This document shows, piece after piece, positions 9,084-17,504 of a stretch of DNA of 64,000 bases. The translations under genes were made by a program, and so were the position numbers. Origin of the DNA: Niallia sp. FSL W8-0635 (GTDB taxonomy: Bacteria > Bacillota > Bacilli > Bacillales > Cytobacillaceae); assembly GCF_038007965.1 (NCBI RefSeq), contig NZ_JBBOYD010000001.1, forward strand, positions 2,830,501 through 2,894,500, in the 5' to 3' direction. Below the pieces are notes generated by a model. It made no database searches. It saw only the letters and a program-made list of their open reading frames with translations, and had not been told where the DNA came from. The stretch's first letter is position 1. Each line of letters starts with the position of its first letter.

Positions 9084-9977
9084 CTATGCTCGTGGATGAA
9101 ATTGACTATATACATCCTTCAATCTAGTTTTTGTTACATGTGTATAAATCTGAGTTGTCGAAATATCGGCATGACCAAGCATTTCCTGAACGGCTCTTAA
9201 ATCTGCACCATTTTCCAATAAATGAGTAGCAAAAGAATGTCTTAATGTGTGTGGCGTTATTTCTTTTTCGATATGCGCTTCTTTACCTAATCGTTTTAAA
9301 ATTTTCCAAAAGCCTTGTCTCGTTAAACGGTTTCCGTGATGGTTTAAGAACAAGGAGTTTTCCGTCGATTTTTTTTGCTGTAAAAATGCTGATCTCGCCC
9401 CATTTAAATATGCCTCTAATGCTCGTGTAGCCGCTCCACCAATCGGAATAATTCTTTCTTTATTTCCTTTTCCAATACAGCGGATAAATCCCATTGTGAG
9501 ATGTACATCATCCATATTTAAATTAATTAATTCACTCACACGAATTCCAGTTGCATAGAGAAGTTCAAGCATAGCCTTATCCCTTAGTCCATAGTGATCA
9601 TTTTTATGTTGGAAATCAAGCAGTGCTTCTACTTCCTCCATTGACAAAACCTTTGGTAATGTTCTTTCTGCCTGTGGTGTTTCAATATGTATGGTCGGAT
9701 CCTCCTCCAGCACTCGATCACGAAACAGAAATTGATGAAACGCACGAATGGATGCAATATGGCGAGCGATTGTTTTAGATGATTTTCCTTGATCCTTTAA
9801 AAATCCTAAAAAACGAATGATATGAGAACGCTGTATTTCTTTTACATCACATTTCTCCACATTTTTCATATACTTTATATAACTTTTTAGATCTCTCTCG
9901 TATGATACAAGCGTATTACTTGCCAAGCCCTTTTCTACTAGTAAATAATGCATAAAATCTTTTAGTTGATCTTCCAT
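9084..9977 (-). CDS. xerD: Site-specific tyrosine recombinase XerD
   Basis: A 297-residue recombinase that with XerC resolves chromosome dimers at dif. The N-terminal SAM-like domain (about 1-85) is followed by the catalytic domain with all six active-site residues: R146 (GIRVSEL), K170 (GKGNKER), H243 and R246 (HTLRH), H269 (GHADIS) and nucleophile Y278 (QIYTHV). I start it at MEDQLKDF because a GGGGAG site lies 8 bp upstream and this matches B. subtilis XerD (296 residues). It follows yqzK by four bases. It sits beside conserved backbone genes, so it is the housekeeping enzyme, not a phage integrase. Confidence 0.96.
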   Translation of the reverse strand: MEDQLKDFMHYLLVEKGLASNTLVSYERDLKSYIKYMKNVEKCDVKEIQRSHIIRFLGFLKDQGKSSKTIARHIASIRAFHQFLFRDRVLEEDPTIHIETPQAERTLPKVLSMEEVEALLDFQHKNDHYGLRDKAMLELLYATGIRVSELINLNMDDVHLTMGFIRCIGKGNKERIIPIGGAATRALEAYLNGARSAFLQQKKSTENSLFLNHHGNRLTRQGFWKILKRLGKEAHIEKEITPHTLRHSFATHLLENGADLRAVQEMLGHADISTTQIYTHVTKTRLKDVYSQFHPRA

Positions 9978-9981
9978 ACAA

Positions 9982-10215
9982 TTACTCCCCATTTAAATAA
10001 AACAGGAATATTCGATCCCTCCATGAATATTTTTCTGTTTCCAAATTATTGTCAGCATTCACCTTGATAGCAGAACCTGATGGCTCATCATAACGATGAA
10101 GCTGTTGATATTCTTGATTAAACCAAACGATAGCATAATAAAAAAGTATTGTGCATCCTGTGAACAGCAGAAACACTTTTAATGTATTAAACATTGCTTT
10201 TGTCCATTTTCTCAT
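9982..10215 (-). CDS. yqzK: YqzK-like small membrane protein (DUF4227)
   Basis: A 77-residue protein with one membrane helix near residues 8-30 ([21 protein letters not shown]), a basic N terminus, and a C-terminal motif [15 protein letters not shown] typical of the DUF4227/YqzK family. It directly precedes xerD with a four-base gap, the same pairing as in B. subtilis. The function is unknown. Confidence 0.8.
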   Translation of the reverse strand: MRKWTKAMFNTLKVFLLFTGCTILFYYAIVWFNQEYQQLHRYDEPSGSAIKVNADNNLETEKYSWRDRIFLFYLNGE

Positions 10216-10471
10216 CCGAAAATCCCTCCATAGCTTCTCTAATACAAGCTATGCCAGGTTGGACAATTAATATACCTAATGGATCTATAATTCTTATTAT
10301 AATGGATAGAAATATAATTTAAAGAGTTAAGCGTTGAATACTTAGCTTAATCCTTTGCAGTTTTTCTCGAGCATCTTTATTATGCACCTTAACTTATAAA
10401 ATCAAAAAGGTCTAAACATCTTAGTTCTATAGAAATAGAACTGAAGTGTGTAGGCCTTATGTTAAAAATTA
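10216..10471. other. Intergenic region between yqzK and the sugar-binding gene
   Basis: The yqzK side must hold the promoter of yqzK-xerD, but no clear -35/-10 pair was found. The other side holds the terminator of the chemoreceptor operon. No further coding potential is apparent. Confidence 0.4.
10402..10462 (-). terminator. Terminator of the chemoreceptor/sugar-binding operon
   Basis: Minus strand: AAGG-CCTA-ACA...AGTTCTAT pairs with ATAGAACT...TGT-TAG-CCTT, an imperfect long stem ending in TTTTTG. Confidence 0.6.
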
Positions 10472-11521
10472 TTATTCTAATTCTTCTTTTTTGATAAATT
10501 CATCTTTGATAACTGTTTCTTCTATATTTTCTTTAGTAATTGCAACAGGAACTAAAAGAATAGAAGGAACATCTATTTTGCCGTTATGGACAGTAGTAGT
10601 TGTGTTTATTTTTTCTTTTTTTCCAATCTTCATTGCTATTTCTGCAGCATTTTTAGCTAATGGTTGAATGGGCTTATAAACCGTCATTGCTTGCGTTCCT
10701 GCAACTATACGTTTAATTGCTGCTACTTCTGCATCTTGTCCAGTAACAGGTACATTTAAGTTGTTCTTTTCTAAAGCGTTTATTACGCCTCCAGCTGTCC
10801 CATCATTTGCAGCAATTACGCCCTGAATATTGTCTTTTTGTTGCTGTAATGCCTCTACCATATTATTTTCTGCTTTTTTAGGCTCCCAACCCTCTGTATA
10901 TTTATCATAAACAAGCTTAATTTGTCCTTTATCCATATACGGTTGAAGCACCTCCAAAGCGCCTTCTCTAATTAATACAGCATTATTATCTGTTTCTGCT
11001 CCACCTACATAGGCGAAATTCCCTTTATTCACCTTTTTTAAAATTTCATTTGCTTGTAATCTACCTACCTCTTTATTGTCGTAAGAAATATAGTAATCTA
11101 CATCAGCATTTTTTATCAATCTATCATAGGAAACGACTTTTACATTAGCTTTATGGGCCTTGTCCACAATTTCAGCAGCAACATCCGCATTATGAGGAAC
11201 AACAACTAATACATCTACCCCTTCGGCAATTAAAAGCTCTGCTTGCTTAATTTGTACACTATCTATCCCATTTGCAGCTAATGTTTTTACTTCTCCACCT
11301 AGTTCTTTTATCGTTGTTTCAAAAGCATCTTTATCTTTGTACCATCTCTCTTCAGCAAGAGTATCTAAAGAAAATCCAACATAAATTTTACTGTCATCTT
11401 GGCTTAACTTCACTTTTTGTGTAGTAGCCTCTTCTTTCACATCAGTTGAACAAGCACCTAAGATGGAGAGAATAACGATTAATATACTAGCCAACATACC
11501 TTTTTTAATCGAATTACGCAT
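10472..11521 (-). CDS. XylF-like periplasmic sugar-binding lipoprotein
   Basis: A 349-residue type I periplasmic-binding-fold protein of the D-xylose-binding (XylF/ChvE-like) group. A signal peptide ends in the lipobox LGAC (Cys24), so it is membrane-anchored. The domain begins IYVGFSLDTLAEERW; ligand-contacting segments VVVPHNAD, VSYDRLI, YVGGAETDNNAV, AANDGTAGG and TGQDAEVAA follow the family pattern. Its start overlaps the end of the chemoreceptor gene by 8 bp, with a GGGGGGAG site inside that gene. No ABC permease or ATPase gene is adjacent. I infer that the protein presents sugar to the chemoreceptor and not, or not only, to a transporter. The ligand is not known; xylose, arabinose or another pentose is plausible. 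Confidence 0.85.
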   Translation of the reverse strand: MRNSIKKGMLASILIVILSILGACSTDVKEEATTQKVKLSQDDSKIYVGFSLDTLAEERWYKDKDAFETTIKELGGEVKTLAANGIDSVQIKQAELLIAEGVDVLVVVPHNADVAAEIVDKAHKANVKVVSYDRLIKNADVDYYISYDNKEVGRLQANEILKKVNKGNFAYVGGAETDNNAVLIREGALEVLQPYMDKGQIKLVYDKYTEGWEPKKAENNMVEALQQQKDNIQGVIAANDGTAGGVINALEKNNLNVPVTGQDAEVAAIKRIVAGTQAMTVYKPIQPLAKNAAEIAMKIGKKEKINTTTTVHNGKIDVPSILLVPVAITKENIEETVIKDEFIKKEELE

Positions 11522-13247
11522 TTTTCTCTCCCCCCTTATCTAATTCAAATTTTTGTATAATATTGTTCATATCCTCTACCATCTGAGTAAGTTCCGTGAA
11601 GCTTTTAGAAATACTAGTCATCATGTCGTTTTGTTGATTCATTGAAGCGGATACTTCTTCAAAGGAAGCAACTGATTCTTCAGATACTGCCGCTATTTGT
11701 TCTACAGCTGAACTGATATCTGTACTAGTGTTTTTAAAATTGCTAATAATAGAAGAAATACTTTTCGATTTATTCGTTAGATTAGAAATTCCTTCAATTA
11801 TTTCTTTAAAGGATGCATCCGTCAATTTAATTTGTTCTGCACCTTTGTTTACCTCTTCATATCCTTTTTGTAATTGCTCTAATGAAGAAACACTGTTTTC
11901 TCTAATAGATGTAACCAAATCAGTAATATCCTTTATGGAATCAGATGTTTGCGCTGCTAATTTACGAACTTCCTCTGCAACAACAGCAAATCCCTTACCA
12001 GCTTCACCAGCACGAGCCGCTTCAATCGAAGCATTTAATGATAGTAAATTGGTTTGTTCGGCTATAGATTTAATAAAAGTAACTAATTCTGTAATATTAG
12101 AAGTATCCGTTTCTAAAACCTTCATTTTTTCCACACTACTCAATACCATTTCATTGATAATATGCATTTGTTCTAACGAATTCGTCATTAATTCGCTACC
12201 TTTTTCGCTAGATGCTGATACTATAGCAGAAGTATTTACTAAATCATTTGCATGATCATCCGCAATAATAATTTGTTGATTGAATTCTTGCATATTCCCA
12301 GCAATTGTAGTTGCAGCATCAGCTTGTACGTTAACACCTTCCACTAATTCTTCAACAGTAGTAGAAATAGAATCTATGCTTGAACTCACTTCTTTTGTCG
12401 ATTGAGCAACCTCTGTGCTTCTAGAGTCTAAAACAGAAGACATATTAGCAATACCTTGTATCGTTTCTTTTAGGTTACTTCCCATTTTATTAATAGACTT
12501 AGATAACATACCTATTTCATCTTTAGAATTGTCATCCAAAGGTTTTTCCGTTAATTTACCTTGTGCTACAGAGTCGCTCACATGAATAACTTTTCTTAAG
12601 CTTTTAGACACTCCTCTGTTGATTACAATTAATAAAAATATACTAATTAAAACAATAAATATAGTTAGAATCGTTACGATAGATATTGTTCTTCCTACCA
12701 ACGATTTGGATTCTGAGATCGATAAATCATTTTCTTGTGCAGCGATTTCATTTAACTTTGCTCCACTTTGATTTACTTGTTCTCCTAATTCCCGAACTTG
12801 ATTTTCTAATTCTTTATAAGCAGAAGTATTAAAATCTCTTACATTTGGTACAACTGAGTTAAAAAAGATTTCATCAATCTTTTGGTTGTTTTCAATGATT
12901 TGTAGATATAGCTTTCTTCCTTCTTCATTTTTAATTGTTGTTTCTATCTCTAATGCTGTAGATGTGAAATTTTTACTTAACTCTAAGTATGTGTTAAGTA
13001 TTTCATCATTTGCATTCAAAAAATAAAGTGGAATTTGGGTATATTTTTCTTGAAAAATTGCCACCAATTCCATCGAATCAACACTAATTTTATTTTTTTC
13101 TCCTACTGATACTATATTAGAATCCATCTTATTCAATGATGTATAAGTAATTAGTAAGGAAACAAGAAACAAAACAAGTGTTATAGCAAAAACAACACCG
13201 TATTTACTTCCGATTTTCATATTTTCTAACCGAAATTTAGTAAACAA
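11514..13247 (-). CDS. Methyl-accepting chemotaxis protein
   Basis: A 577-residue transmembrane chemoreceptor. A first membrane helix (about 15-40) is followed by a roughly 150-residue helical extracellular domain of the four-helix-bundle type. A second helix lies near 185-210 (ISIVTILTIFIVLISIFLLIV), then a HAMP domain and the signalling hairpin with [19 protein letters not shown] and FAVVAEEVRKLAAQT. I start it at TTG: GGAGGG stands 6 bp before it, and a SigD-like -10 box overlaps the upstream in-frame ATG pair, so those ATGs are unlikely to be transcribed. It is co-oriented and overlapping with the sugar-binding lipoprotein, its probable ligand presenter. Confidence 0.92.
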   Translation of the reverse strand: MFTKFRLENMKIGSKYGVVFAITLVLFLVSLLITYTSLNKMDSNIVSVGEKNKISVDSMELVAIFQEKYTQIPLYFLNANDEILNTYLELSKNFTSTALEIETTIKNEEGRKLYLQIIENNQKIDEIFFNSVVPNVRDFNTSAYKELENQVRELGEQVNQSGAKLNEIAAQENDLSISESKSLVGRTISIVTILTIFIVLISIFLLIVINRGVSKSLRKVIHVSDSVAQGKLTEKPLDDNSKDEIGMLSKSINKMGSNLKETIQGIANMSSVLDSRSTEVAQSTKEVSSSIDSISTTVEELVEGVNVQADAATTIAGNMQEFNQQIIIADDHANDLVNTSAIVSASSEKGSELMTNSLEQMHIINEMVLSSVEKMKVLETDTSNITELVTFIKSIAEQTNLLSLNASIEAARAGEAGKGFAVVAEEVRKLAAQTSDSIKDITDLVTSIRENSVSSLEQLQKGYEEVNKGAEQIKLTDASFKEIIEGISNLTNKSKSISSIISNFKNTSTDISSAVEQIAAVSEESVASFEEVSASMNQQNDMMTSISKSFTELTQMVEDMNNIIQKFELDKGGEKNA

Positions 13248-13270
13248 AGAAATCCCTCCATTCTTCTTTA

Positions 13271-13297
13271 CTATCGGCATCATGATGAAATTATAAA
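13271..13297 (-). promoter_or_regulatory. Candidate SigD promoter of the chemoreceptor operon
   Basis: The minus-strand -10 GCCGATAG matches the SigD consensus GCCGATAT at 7 of 8 positions. The -35, 15 bp away, is TTTA (consensus TAAA) and is poor. Transcription would start about 15-20 bp before the TTG start, leaving the GGAGGG site in the message. Confidence 0.5.
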
Positions 13298-13400
13298 TAA
13301 AATTATATCAGTATATTTTTTCAGAAAGGGAAAGGATGCAAGAATAGGCTTTTCATTGCGTATTCTTACTTCCTCTCCCTTCGAAATTAGTATTTAAAAG

Positions 13401-13431
13401 CAAAATAAAAAACCTTCTCGTTTGAAAAGGT
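13401..13431 (-). terminator. Terminator after fur
   Basis: Minus-strand AAACCTT pairs with AAGGTTT, loop about 10, followed by TTTTTATTTT. Confidence 0.7.
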
Positions 13432-13899
13432 TTAGTCTGCGGATGATGAAACATCCTCACTTTTTTCCGTGCAACGATGGCAAATACCATGAAATGTTAG
13501 ACGGTGATCTTTAATTTTAAAATTCCAGTCACGCTCTACTAATTTCTCTACATCGCCTAGTAAATCTTCTTGAATTTCATCTACTGCTCCACATTCAATA
13601 CATACTAAATGGTGATGAAAGTGAGCTGCACCTTCTTGTCTCAAGTCATATCTAGAAACGCCGTCACCAAAATTTATTTTATCAACAATTTTCAATTCCG
13701 TTAGTAGTTCTAGTGTACGATATACGGTTGCCAATCCAATTTCAGGAGATTTCTCTTTAACGAGTAAGTATACATCTTCTGCACTAAGATGGTCTTCTTC
13801 ATTTTCTAATAATACTCTAACTGTTGCTTCCCTTTGGGGAGTTAATTTATAGCTCGAAGAATGCAACAGCTTTTTTATTCTATCTATTCTACTTTCCAT
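13432..13899 (-). CDS. fur: Ferric uptake regulator Fur
   Basis: A 155-residue Fur-family repressor. The winged helix covers about 1-85 (LTPQREATVRVLLENEEDHLSAEDVYLLV...GLATVYRTLELL). The metal-binding dimerisation domain has HFHHHLVCIECG and a second CxxC in HRCTEK, so the structural zinc site CxxC...CxxC is complete. Position between spoIIM and xerD/yqzK matches B. subtilis fur rather than perR or zur. A GGGAGGGA site precedes the ATG. The upstream 160 bp are extremely A/T rich; a Fur or PerR box cannot be called safely there. Confidence 0.9.
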   Translation of the reverse strand: MESRIDRIKKLLHSSSYKLTPQREATVRVLLENEEDHLSAEDVYLLVKEKSPEIGLATVYRTLELLTELKIVDKINFGDGVSRYDLRQEGAAHFHHHLVCIECGAVDEIQEDLLGDVEKLVERDWNFKIKDHRLTFHGICHRCTEKSEDVSSSAD

Positions 13900-14062
13900 T
13901 CCGAAAGTCCCTCCCTAGCCACTGTCCATCTCATTATAACAGAAGTAGGAAAAGAATCCTAATAAAAATTATTATAAATAACAATTAATAATAATTCTTA
14001 AATTACAATGAGTATTATCCGATTTTTTACCCCTTAAAAAGGAAAATCAGCGATTCTCCCCT

Positions 14063-14731
14063 TTATATAAATGGAACCAAGATAATAATAGATTGTACCA
14101 TATTTATAACTGCCTTCATTAATATTGGTGAAATATATGCCTCAACTGCCGCCGCAATCCCAAGTATCACAAATGCAAGCATTAGCAAAATCGTATATCT
14201 AGCAAACAGCGGAAGCATTGGTTCGCCCTTTTTCTTCATAAATTGCTGTCGAATCATTTTAAAAGAGAATGCTACTGATAGTGTAGCAGAAATTATAAAA
14301 ATTGGAATAACAATTAGATTTTGTGGCAAAACCGACACAAATGATAGTAAAAAGCCATGCCAGCCCATTTGGTTAACTAAGAAACCAACGGTAAAGCCAA
14401 CAACCATCCCCTTAATAAATAAGAGAATTAAAATAATAGGCAATCCTATGATTGAAATACCTAACAGCCAAATAAAGCCGATATATTTACTATTATGCGA
14501 GAAGCTTTGAAAAAATAAATCTTTGCTTTCCGCTACTTGTCCATTCGATACCTGTCCGAAAAATTGTGTTAAATAGTAGTATAGATCTTCCTTTTGGGAG
14601 AGAGACAAACTATTTACTACAATCGCTCCAAAAATAACCCCCATTAAAAATAATACAATGATAAATAAATAAATTGAGGAATGATCACGTATATGAGTCA
14701 CTAGGATATTTTGATATTTTTTCTTTTTCAT
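14063..14731 (-). CDS. spoIIM: Stage II sporulation protein M
   Basis: A 222-residue membrane protein of the DMP (SpoIID-SpoIIM-SpoIIP) peptidoglycan machine that drives engulfment. The start is ATG after GGGAGGAAGGG; this N terminus (KKKKYQNILVTHIRDHSSIYLFIIVLFLMG) matches B. subtilis SpoIIM, which is 214 residues. About five membrane helices are visible, with VIFGAIVVNSL at the end of the first. A reasonable SigE promoter lies upstream. It stands between fur and an acetyltransferase gene. Confidence 0.94.
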   Translation of the reverse strand: MKKKKYQNILVTHIRDHSSIYLFIIVLFLMGVIFGAIVVNSLSLSQKEDLYYYLTQFFGQVSNGQVAESKDLFFQSFSHNSKYIGFIWLLGISIIGLPIILILLFIKGMVVGFTVGFLVNQMGWHGFLLSFVSVLPQNLIVIPIFIISATLSVAFSFKMIRQQFMKKKGEPMLPLFARYTILLMLAFVILGIAAAVEAYISPILMKAVINMVQSIIILVPFI

Positions 14732-14762
14732 TGCCCTTCCTCCCGCCAAGTCTGTTAATTTA

Positions 14763-14791
14763 TGTTTATGCACGAAAGATAGGCATATGAC
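14763..14791 (-). promoter_or_regulatory. Candidate SigE promoter for spoIIM
   Basis: Minus strand: GTCATAT (-35), 14 bp, CATAAACA (-10; SigE consensus CATACAAT, 5 of 8). Expected because spoIIM is a mother-cell SigE gene in B. subtilis. Confidence 0.45.
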
Positions 14792-14883
14792 TAGAAATCT
14801 ATTATTAATCAAAAAGAAAAAATCATCGGATAATTATGTCATTTCACCATTAGGTATGATAGATTAAATTTGAGGTGAGAGAA

Positions 14884-15441
14884 TTGAAACCGATATTAAT
14901 AGATTTACCAGAAAGAATTGAAACAGAGAGATTAGTATTGCGCCCATGTATGCCTGGAGATGGGAAGGATGTATACGAAAGCATTCAGCGCTCTAGAGAT
15001 GCCTTTAAGCCTTGGCTGGTATTTGCAAATAAAGAGCAAACACTAGAAGAGGTGGAAGCAGATGTACGAGAATCGTATGCTAAATATATTTTAAGAGAAG
15101 ATTTACGATTACATATTTATTTAAAAGATACGAATGAATTTATAGGTTCAACTGGTCTACACTCTATCGATTGGAAAGTCCGCGTGTTTGAAATTGGGTA
15201 TTGGTGCGATTCTGCCCACACAGGAAATGGCTATATTACGGAAAGCACCAAAGCTTTAATAAAACTTGCGCAAAAAACACTTCAGGCTAATCGTATAGAG
15301 ATTCGTGTTGATTCCACAAACATAAAAAGTCGATCTATACCAGAAAAACTCGGCTTTTCGCTAGATGGTCTATTGAAAAATGAAACACTTAGTGCTGATA
15401 CAGAGGAATTAAGAGATATCTGCCTTTATTCTTTGACATAA
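14884..15441 (+). CDS. GNAT N-acetyltransferase (RimJ/RimL type)
   Basis: A 185-residue acetyltransferase. The N terminus LPERIETERLVLRPCMPGDG is typical of the RimJ/RimL-like GNAT_3 group. The central FEIGYWCDSAHTGNGYITESTKALIKLA segment contains acetyl-CoA-binding motif A, and KSRSIPEKLGFSLDG is motif B. I choose TTG because GAGGTG lies 6 bp before it; a GTG three codons upstream falls inside that ribosome site. It is monocistronic, divergent from spoIIM and closed by a strong terminator. The substrate is unknown. Confidence 0.85.
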   Translation: MKPILIDLPERIETERLVLRPCMPGDGKDVYESIQRSRDAFKPWLVFANKEQTLEEVEADVRESYAKYILREDLRLHIYLKDTNEFIGSTGLHSIDWKVRVFEIGYWCDSAHTGNGYITESTKALIKLAQKTLQANRIEIRVDSTNIKSRSIPEKLGFSLDGLLKNETLSADTEELRDICLYSLT

Positions 15442-15445
15442 TGGA

Positions 15446-15482
15446 AAAAATCCCACAATTGTTAATGTGGGATTTCTTTTGT
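15446..15482. terminator. Bidirectional terminator
   Basis: AAAATCCCACA and TGTGGGATTT form a hairpin with an 8-base loop and T/A tracts on both sides, between the convergent acetyltransferase and endoQ genes. Confidence 0.85.
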
Positions 15483-15486
15483 AATA

Positions 15487-16653
15487 TTACTTATCTACCC
15501 TAACTTTTCCGTATTTACCGCCACCGCCAACCTGCAAATTTAACATTCCCGTTCTGGCTGCTACTATATAGTCCGCCACTTTCTTTGGAATGATTTCCAC
15601 TATCTTATCGTAGGGGGCTTCATGGATTATTTGCATTTCAGTCGAGAAGTAATCAAGTAATTTTTGCAGCGTTTTTTTCCCTAAGCCAGGAATATATTCT
15701 AGCGGTATTTGGTGAATATAGGGTGGTCTATTAGGTGTAGACGCAGCATCCTTTAAATCAGTAATCCTTGCTGCTACCCCTTTTACCCATTTATGACTTC
15801 CGCATTTACTGCATATTCCAATCTTTTCTGAAAAAGGAGCATAGCATTTCATACATACCGTTTTATGATATTTACCTAGTTTTGGATCTAAACCATAATT
15901 AGCAATGATTCTTCTTCCTTCTACCCGATGAAGAACTTTTGCAAATTCCGCAAAAGAAGCTTCCTCCATCGCCATTACTTGATATTCTCGGGCCATTTTT
16001 TCCAAAGAATGGGCATCTGAATTTGTTATAAAAGGAAAGGCATGCAATTCTGAAATTTGATCAGCCATTTCCGTATCAGAGCTCAACCCCAGTTCCATAC
16101 CATCAATCATTTTCTCATCTAAAACTTCCTTATAAGAACGATTAACACCGCTACCATATAAACTTTTAAATGGTGTAAAAATATGTGCCGGTATGAAAAG
16201 TCCATGTAATTCCTTTACTTTATACTGCAATTCTTTTCCAGTTATATATAGACGTTGAGAGCTTAAGGTTACATTTTTCATATGGTTTGAAATCCAATTG
16301 GAAAATTCCTTCATTTTAGCTAAGGTTGGCAGATAGGATAATACATGGATTGGCCCCTTACAGAAAGAATCATTTATTTCGAGCTCTGATCCAAGAATAA
16401 TCGTTATCCCTTCCATTCTCACACCACCGCTAGGCAGTTCTACCATCTTCCCCTGCTCTATTAACTCTTCCATTTCCATAATAACTTCAGGGGAATGACA
16501 ATCTATGATTCCGATCATATCAAGACCTTTTTGCTTGCTAGCATATTCAATGATAGCGGTTAAGGTAAGATTTCTCGATGCTGTAATTTTCACCGGTTTT
16601 CCACTTTTGGTTCTACCAATATGAATATGTAAATCCGTATAAAAAGACTTCAT
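15487..16653 (-). CDS. endoQ: Endonuclease Q family protein (YqxK-like)
   Basis: A 388-residue protein with the EndoQ architecture. A PHP-type metallo-hydrolase domain (about 1-235) has metal-ligand motifs DLHIHIG, IIDCHSPE, IPAHIFTP and TNSDAHSLE. A C4 zinc finger follows (CMKC...CSKCG, near 267-286), then a helix-hairpin-helix region IPGLGKKTLQKLLDYF. Characterised EndoQ enzymes nick DNA 5' of deaminated bases (uracil, hypoxanthine, xanthine) and abasic sites. The gene begins 2 bp after nudF and so forms one unit with it, the same pair as in Bacillus relatives. Whether this copy is active cannot be judged, but no key residue appears lost. Confidence 0.82.
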   Translation of the reverse strand: MKSFYTDLHIHIGRTKSGKPVKITASRNLTLTAIIEYASKQKGLDMIGIIDCHSPEVIMEMEELIEQGKMVELPSGGVRMEGITIILGSELEINDSFCKGPIHVLSYLPTLAKMKEFSNWISNHMKNVTLSSQRLYITGKELQYKVKELHGLFIPAHIFTPFKSLYGSGVNRSYKEVLDEKMIDGMELGLSSDTEMADQISELHAFPFITNSDAHSLEKMAREYQVMAMEEASFAEFAKVLHRVEGRRIIANYGLDPKLGKYHKTVCMKCYAPFSEKIGICSKCGSHKWVKGVAARITDLKDAASTPNRPPYIHQIPLEYIPGLGKKTLQKLLDYFSTEMQIIHEAPYDKIVEIIPKKVADYIVAARTGMLNLQVGGGGKYGKVRVDK

Positions 16654-16655
16654 CT

Positions 16656-17204
16656 TTACTCCTTTAGATTAGCAATTTGTAAATATTGTACCCCAAAAAT
16701 TGTTTTAGCATCAAAAATACGTTGCTCCTTGATATATTCCAATGCCTCATCAAGCGTGATTTCTAATACATTCACAAACTCATCTTCATCAAGTCCAGCA
16801 GCATTTTCTTTCTTGGTTAATCCTTTAGCTACATATACATGGATAATTTCATCTGCAAATCCTGGTGAAGTATAAAATGAACTAACCAATTCTAGAGATT
16901 CACAATCGTATCCCGTTTCTTCTTCTAACTCTCTTCGAGCACATAAAGCTGGTTCTTCGCCCTTTTCTAATTTGCCTGCTGGGATTTCTACAATGACTTT
17001 TTCAAGAGGCTTTCGATATTGCTCTACCATTACTAGTTTATTGTCATCAGTAATCGCAATCACCGCTACTGCACCTGGATGCTTTACTAATTCTCTCGTC
17101 GATGTTTTTCCATTCGGCAGCTCTACCTCATCGACTTGAACTTGAATGATTCTCCCGCTAAAAATATGCTCTGTTTTTAATGTTTTTTCTTCCAATGAAC
17201 TCAT
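16656..17204 (-). CDS. nudF: ADP-ribose pyrophosphatase NudF
   Basis: A 182-residue Nudix hydrolase that splits ADP-ribose to AMP and ribose 5-phosphate. The Nudix box is complete: G in IPAGKLEKGEEPALCARRE followed by LEEETGYD. The downstream FYTSPGFADEIIHVYVA segment is typical of ADP-ribose pyrophosphatases. An AGGAGTG site lies 6 bp before the chosen ATG. It precedes endoQ by 2 bp and is divergent from mciZ, the same arrangement as B. subtilis. Confidence 0.92.
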   Translation of the reverse strand: MSSLEEKTLKTEHIFSGRIIQVQVDEVELPNGKTSTRELVKHPGAVAVIAITDDNKLVMVEQYRKPLEKVIVEIPAGKLEKGEEPALCARRELEEETGYDCESLELVSSFYTSPGFADEIIHVYVAKGLTKKENAAGLDEDEFVNVLEITLDEALEYIKEQRIFDAKTIFGVQYLQIANLKE

Positions 17205-17292
17205 TTGACACACTCCTGTTCTATTAAGCAAAGATTCTAACATATAGATTATTATACTTCATTTCGGTTTTTAGGAAAGGATTGTGGGGGCG

Positions 17293-17433
17293 TTGAAGGT
17301 ATATTTACGAGAAAAAGGGGTTGTTTTAACAGGGAAAGGATGGGAAATCCGCTATATGCTAAAAAAGTATCAAAAAGAATTCACCTATGTGAAGGATTGG
17401 ATAAATGCAAATTCGAATCCTCCAAAAAAATAA
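17293..17433 (+). CDS. mciZ: MciZ, mother-cell inhibitor of FtsZ
   Basis: A 46-residue peptide starting at TTG. It reads MKVYLREKGVVLTGKGWEIR and then contains KKYQKEFTYVKDWI. B. subtilis MciZ (40 residues) has the same core: KGVVL-GKAWEIR and F-YVKDWI. MciZ caps the minus end of FtsZ filaments and prevents Z-ring formation in the mother cell during sporulation. The position between divergent nudF and yqkF is the B. subtilis position. The C terminus is a few residues longer (NANSNPPKK). The ribosome site is a G-rich GTGGGGG with short spacing, so the start is slightly uncertain. Confidence 0.9.
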   Translation: MKVYLREKGVVLTGKGWEIRYMLKKYQKEFTYVKDWINANSNPPKK

Positions 17434-17504
17434 GCCTATTTCTTTGTGAATAAATACCATTTTTCGTACAATAAAAGATATCATAGGTAAAGAGGTGTTC
17501 GATT

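Noticed and set aside
9084..9977. Tyrosine recombinase as sign of an integrated element
   Set aside because: The sequence, neighbours (yqzK, fur, deoB) and length show it is housekeeping XerD; no attachment repeats were seen.
11728..12255. 175-codon plus-strand frame inside the chemoreceptor gene
   Set aside because: It is a mirror of the highly conserved signalling domain on the other strand, with no start signals.
13965..14020. Possible Fur or PerR box upstream of fur (ATTATTA ... TAATAAT)
   Set aside because: The whole stretch is nearly pure A/T, so chance similarity is too likely and the match to the 15-bp consensus is incomplete.
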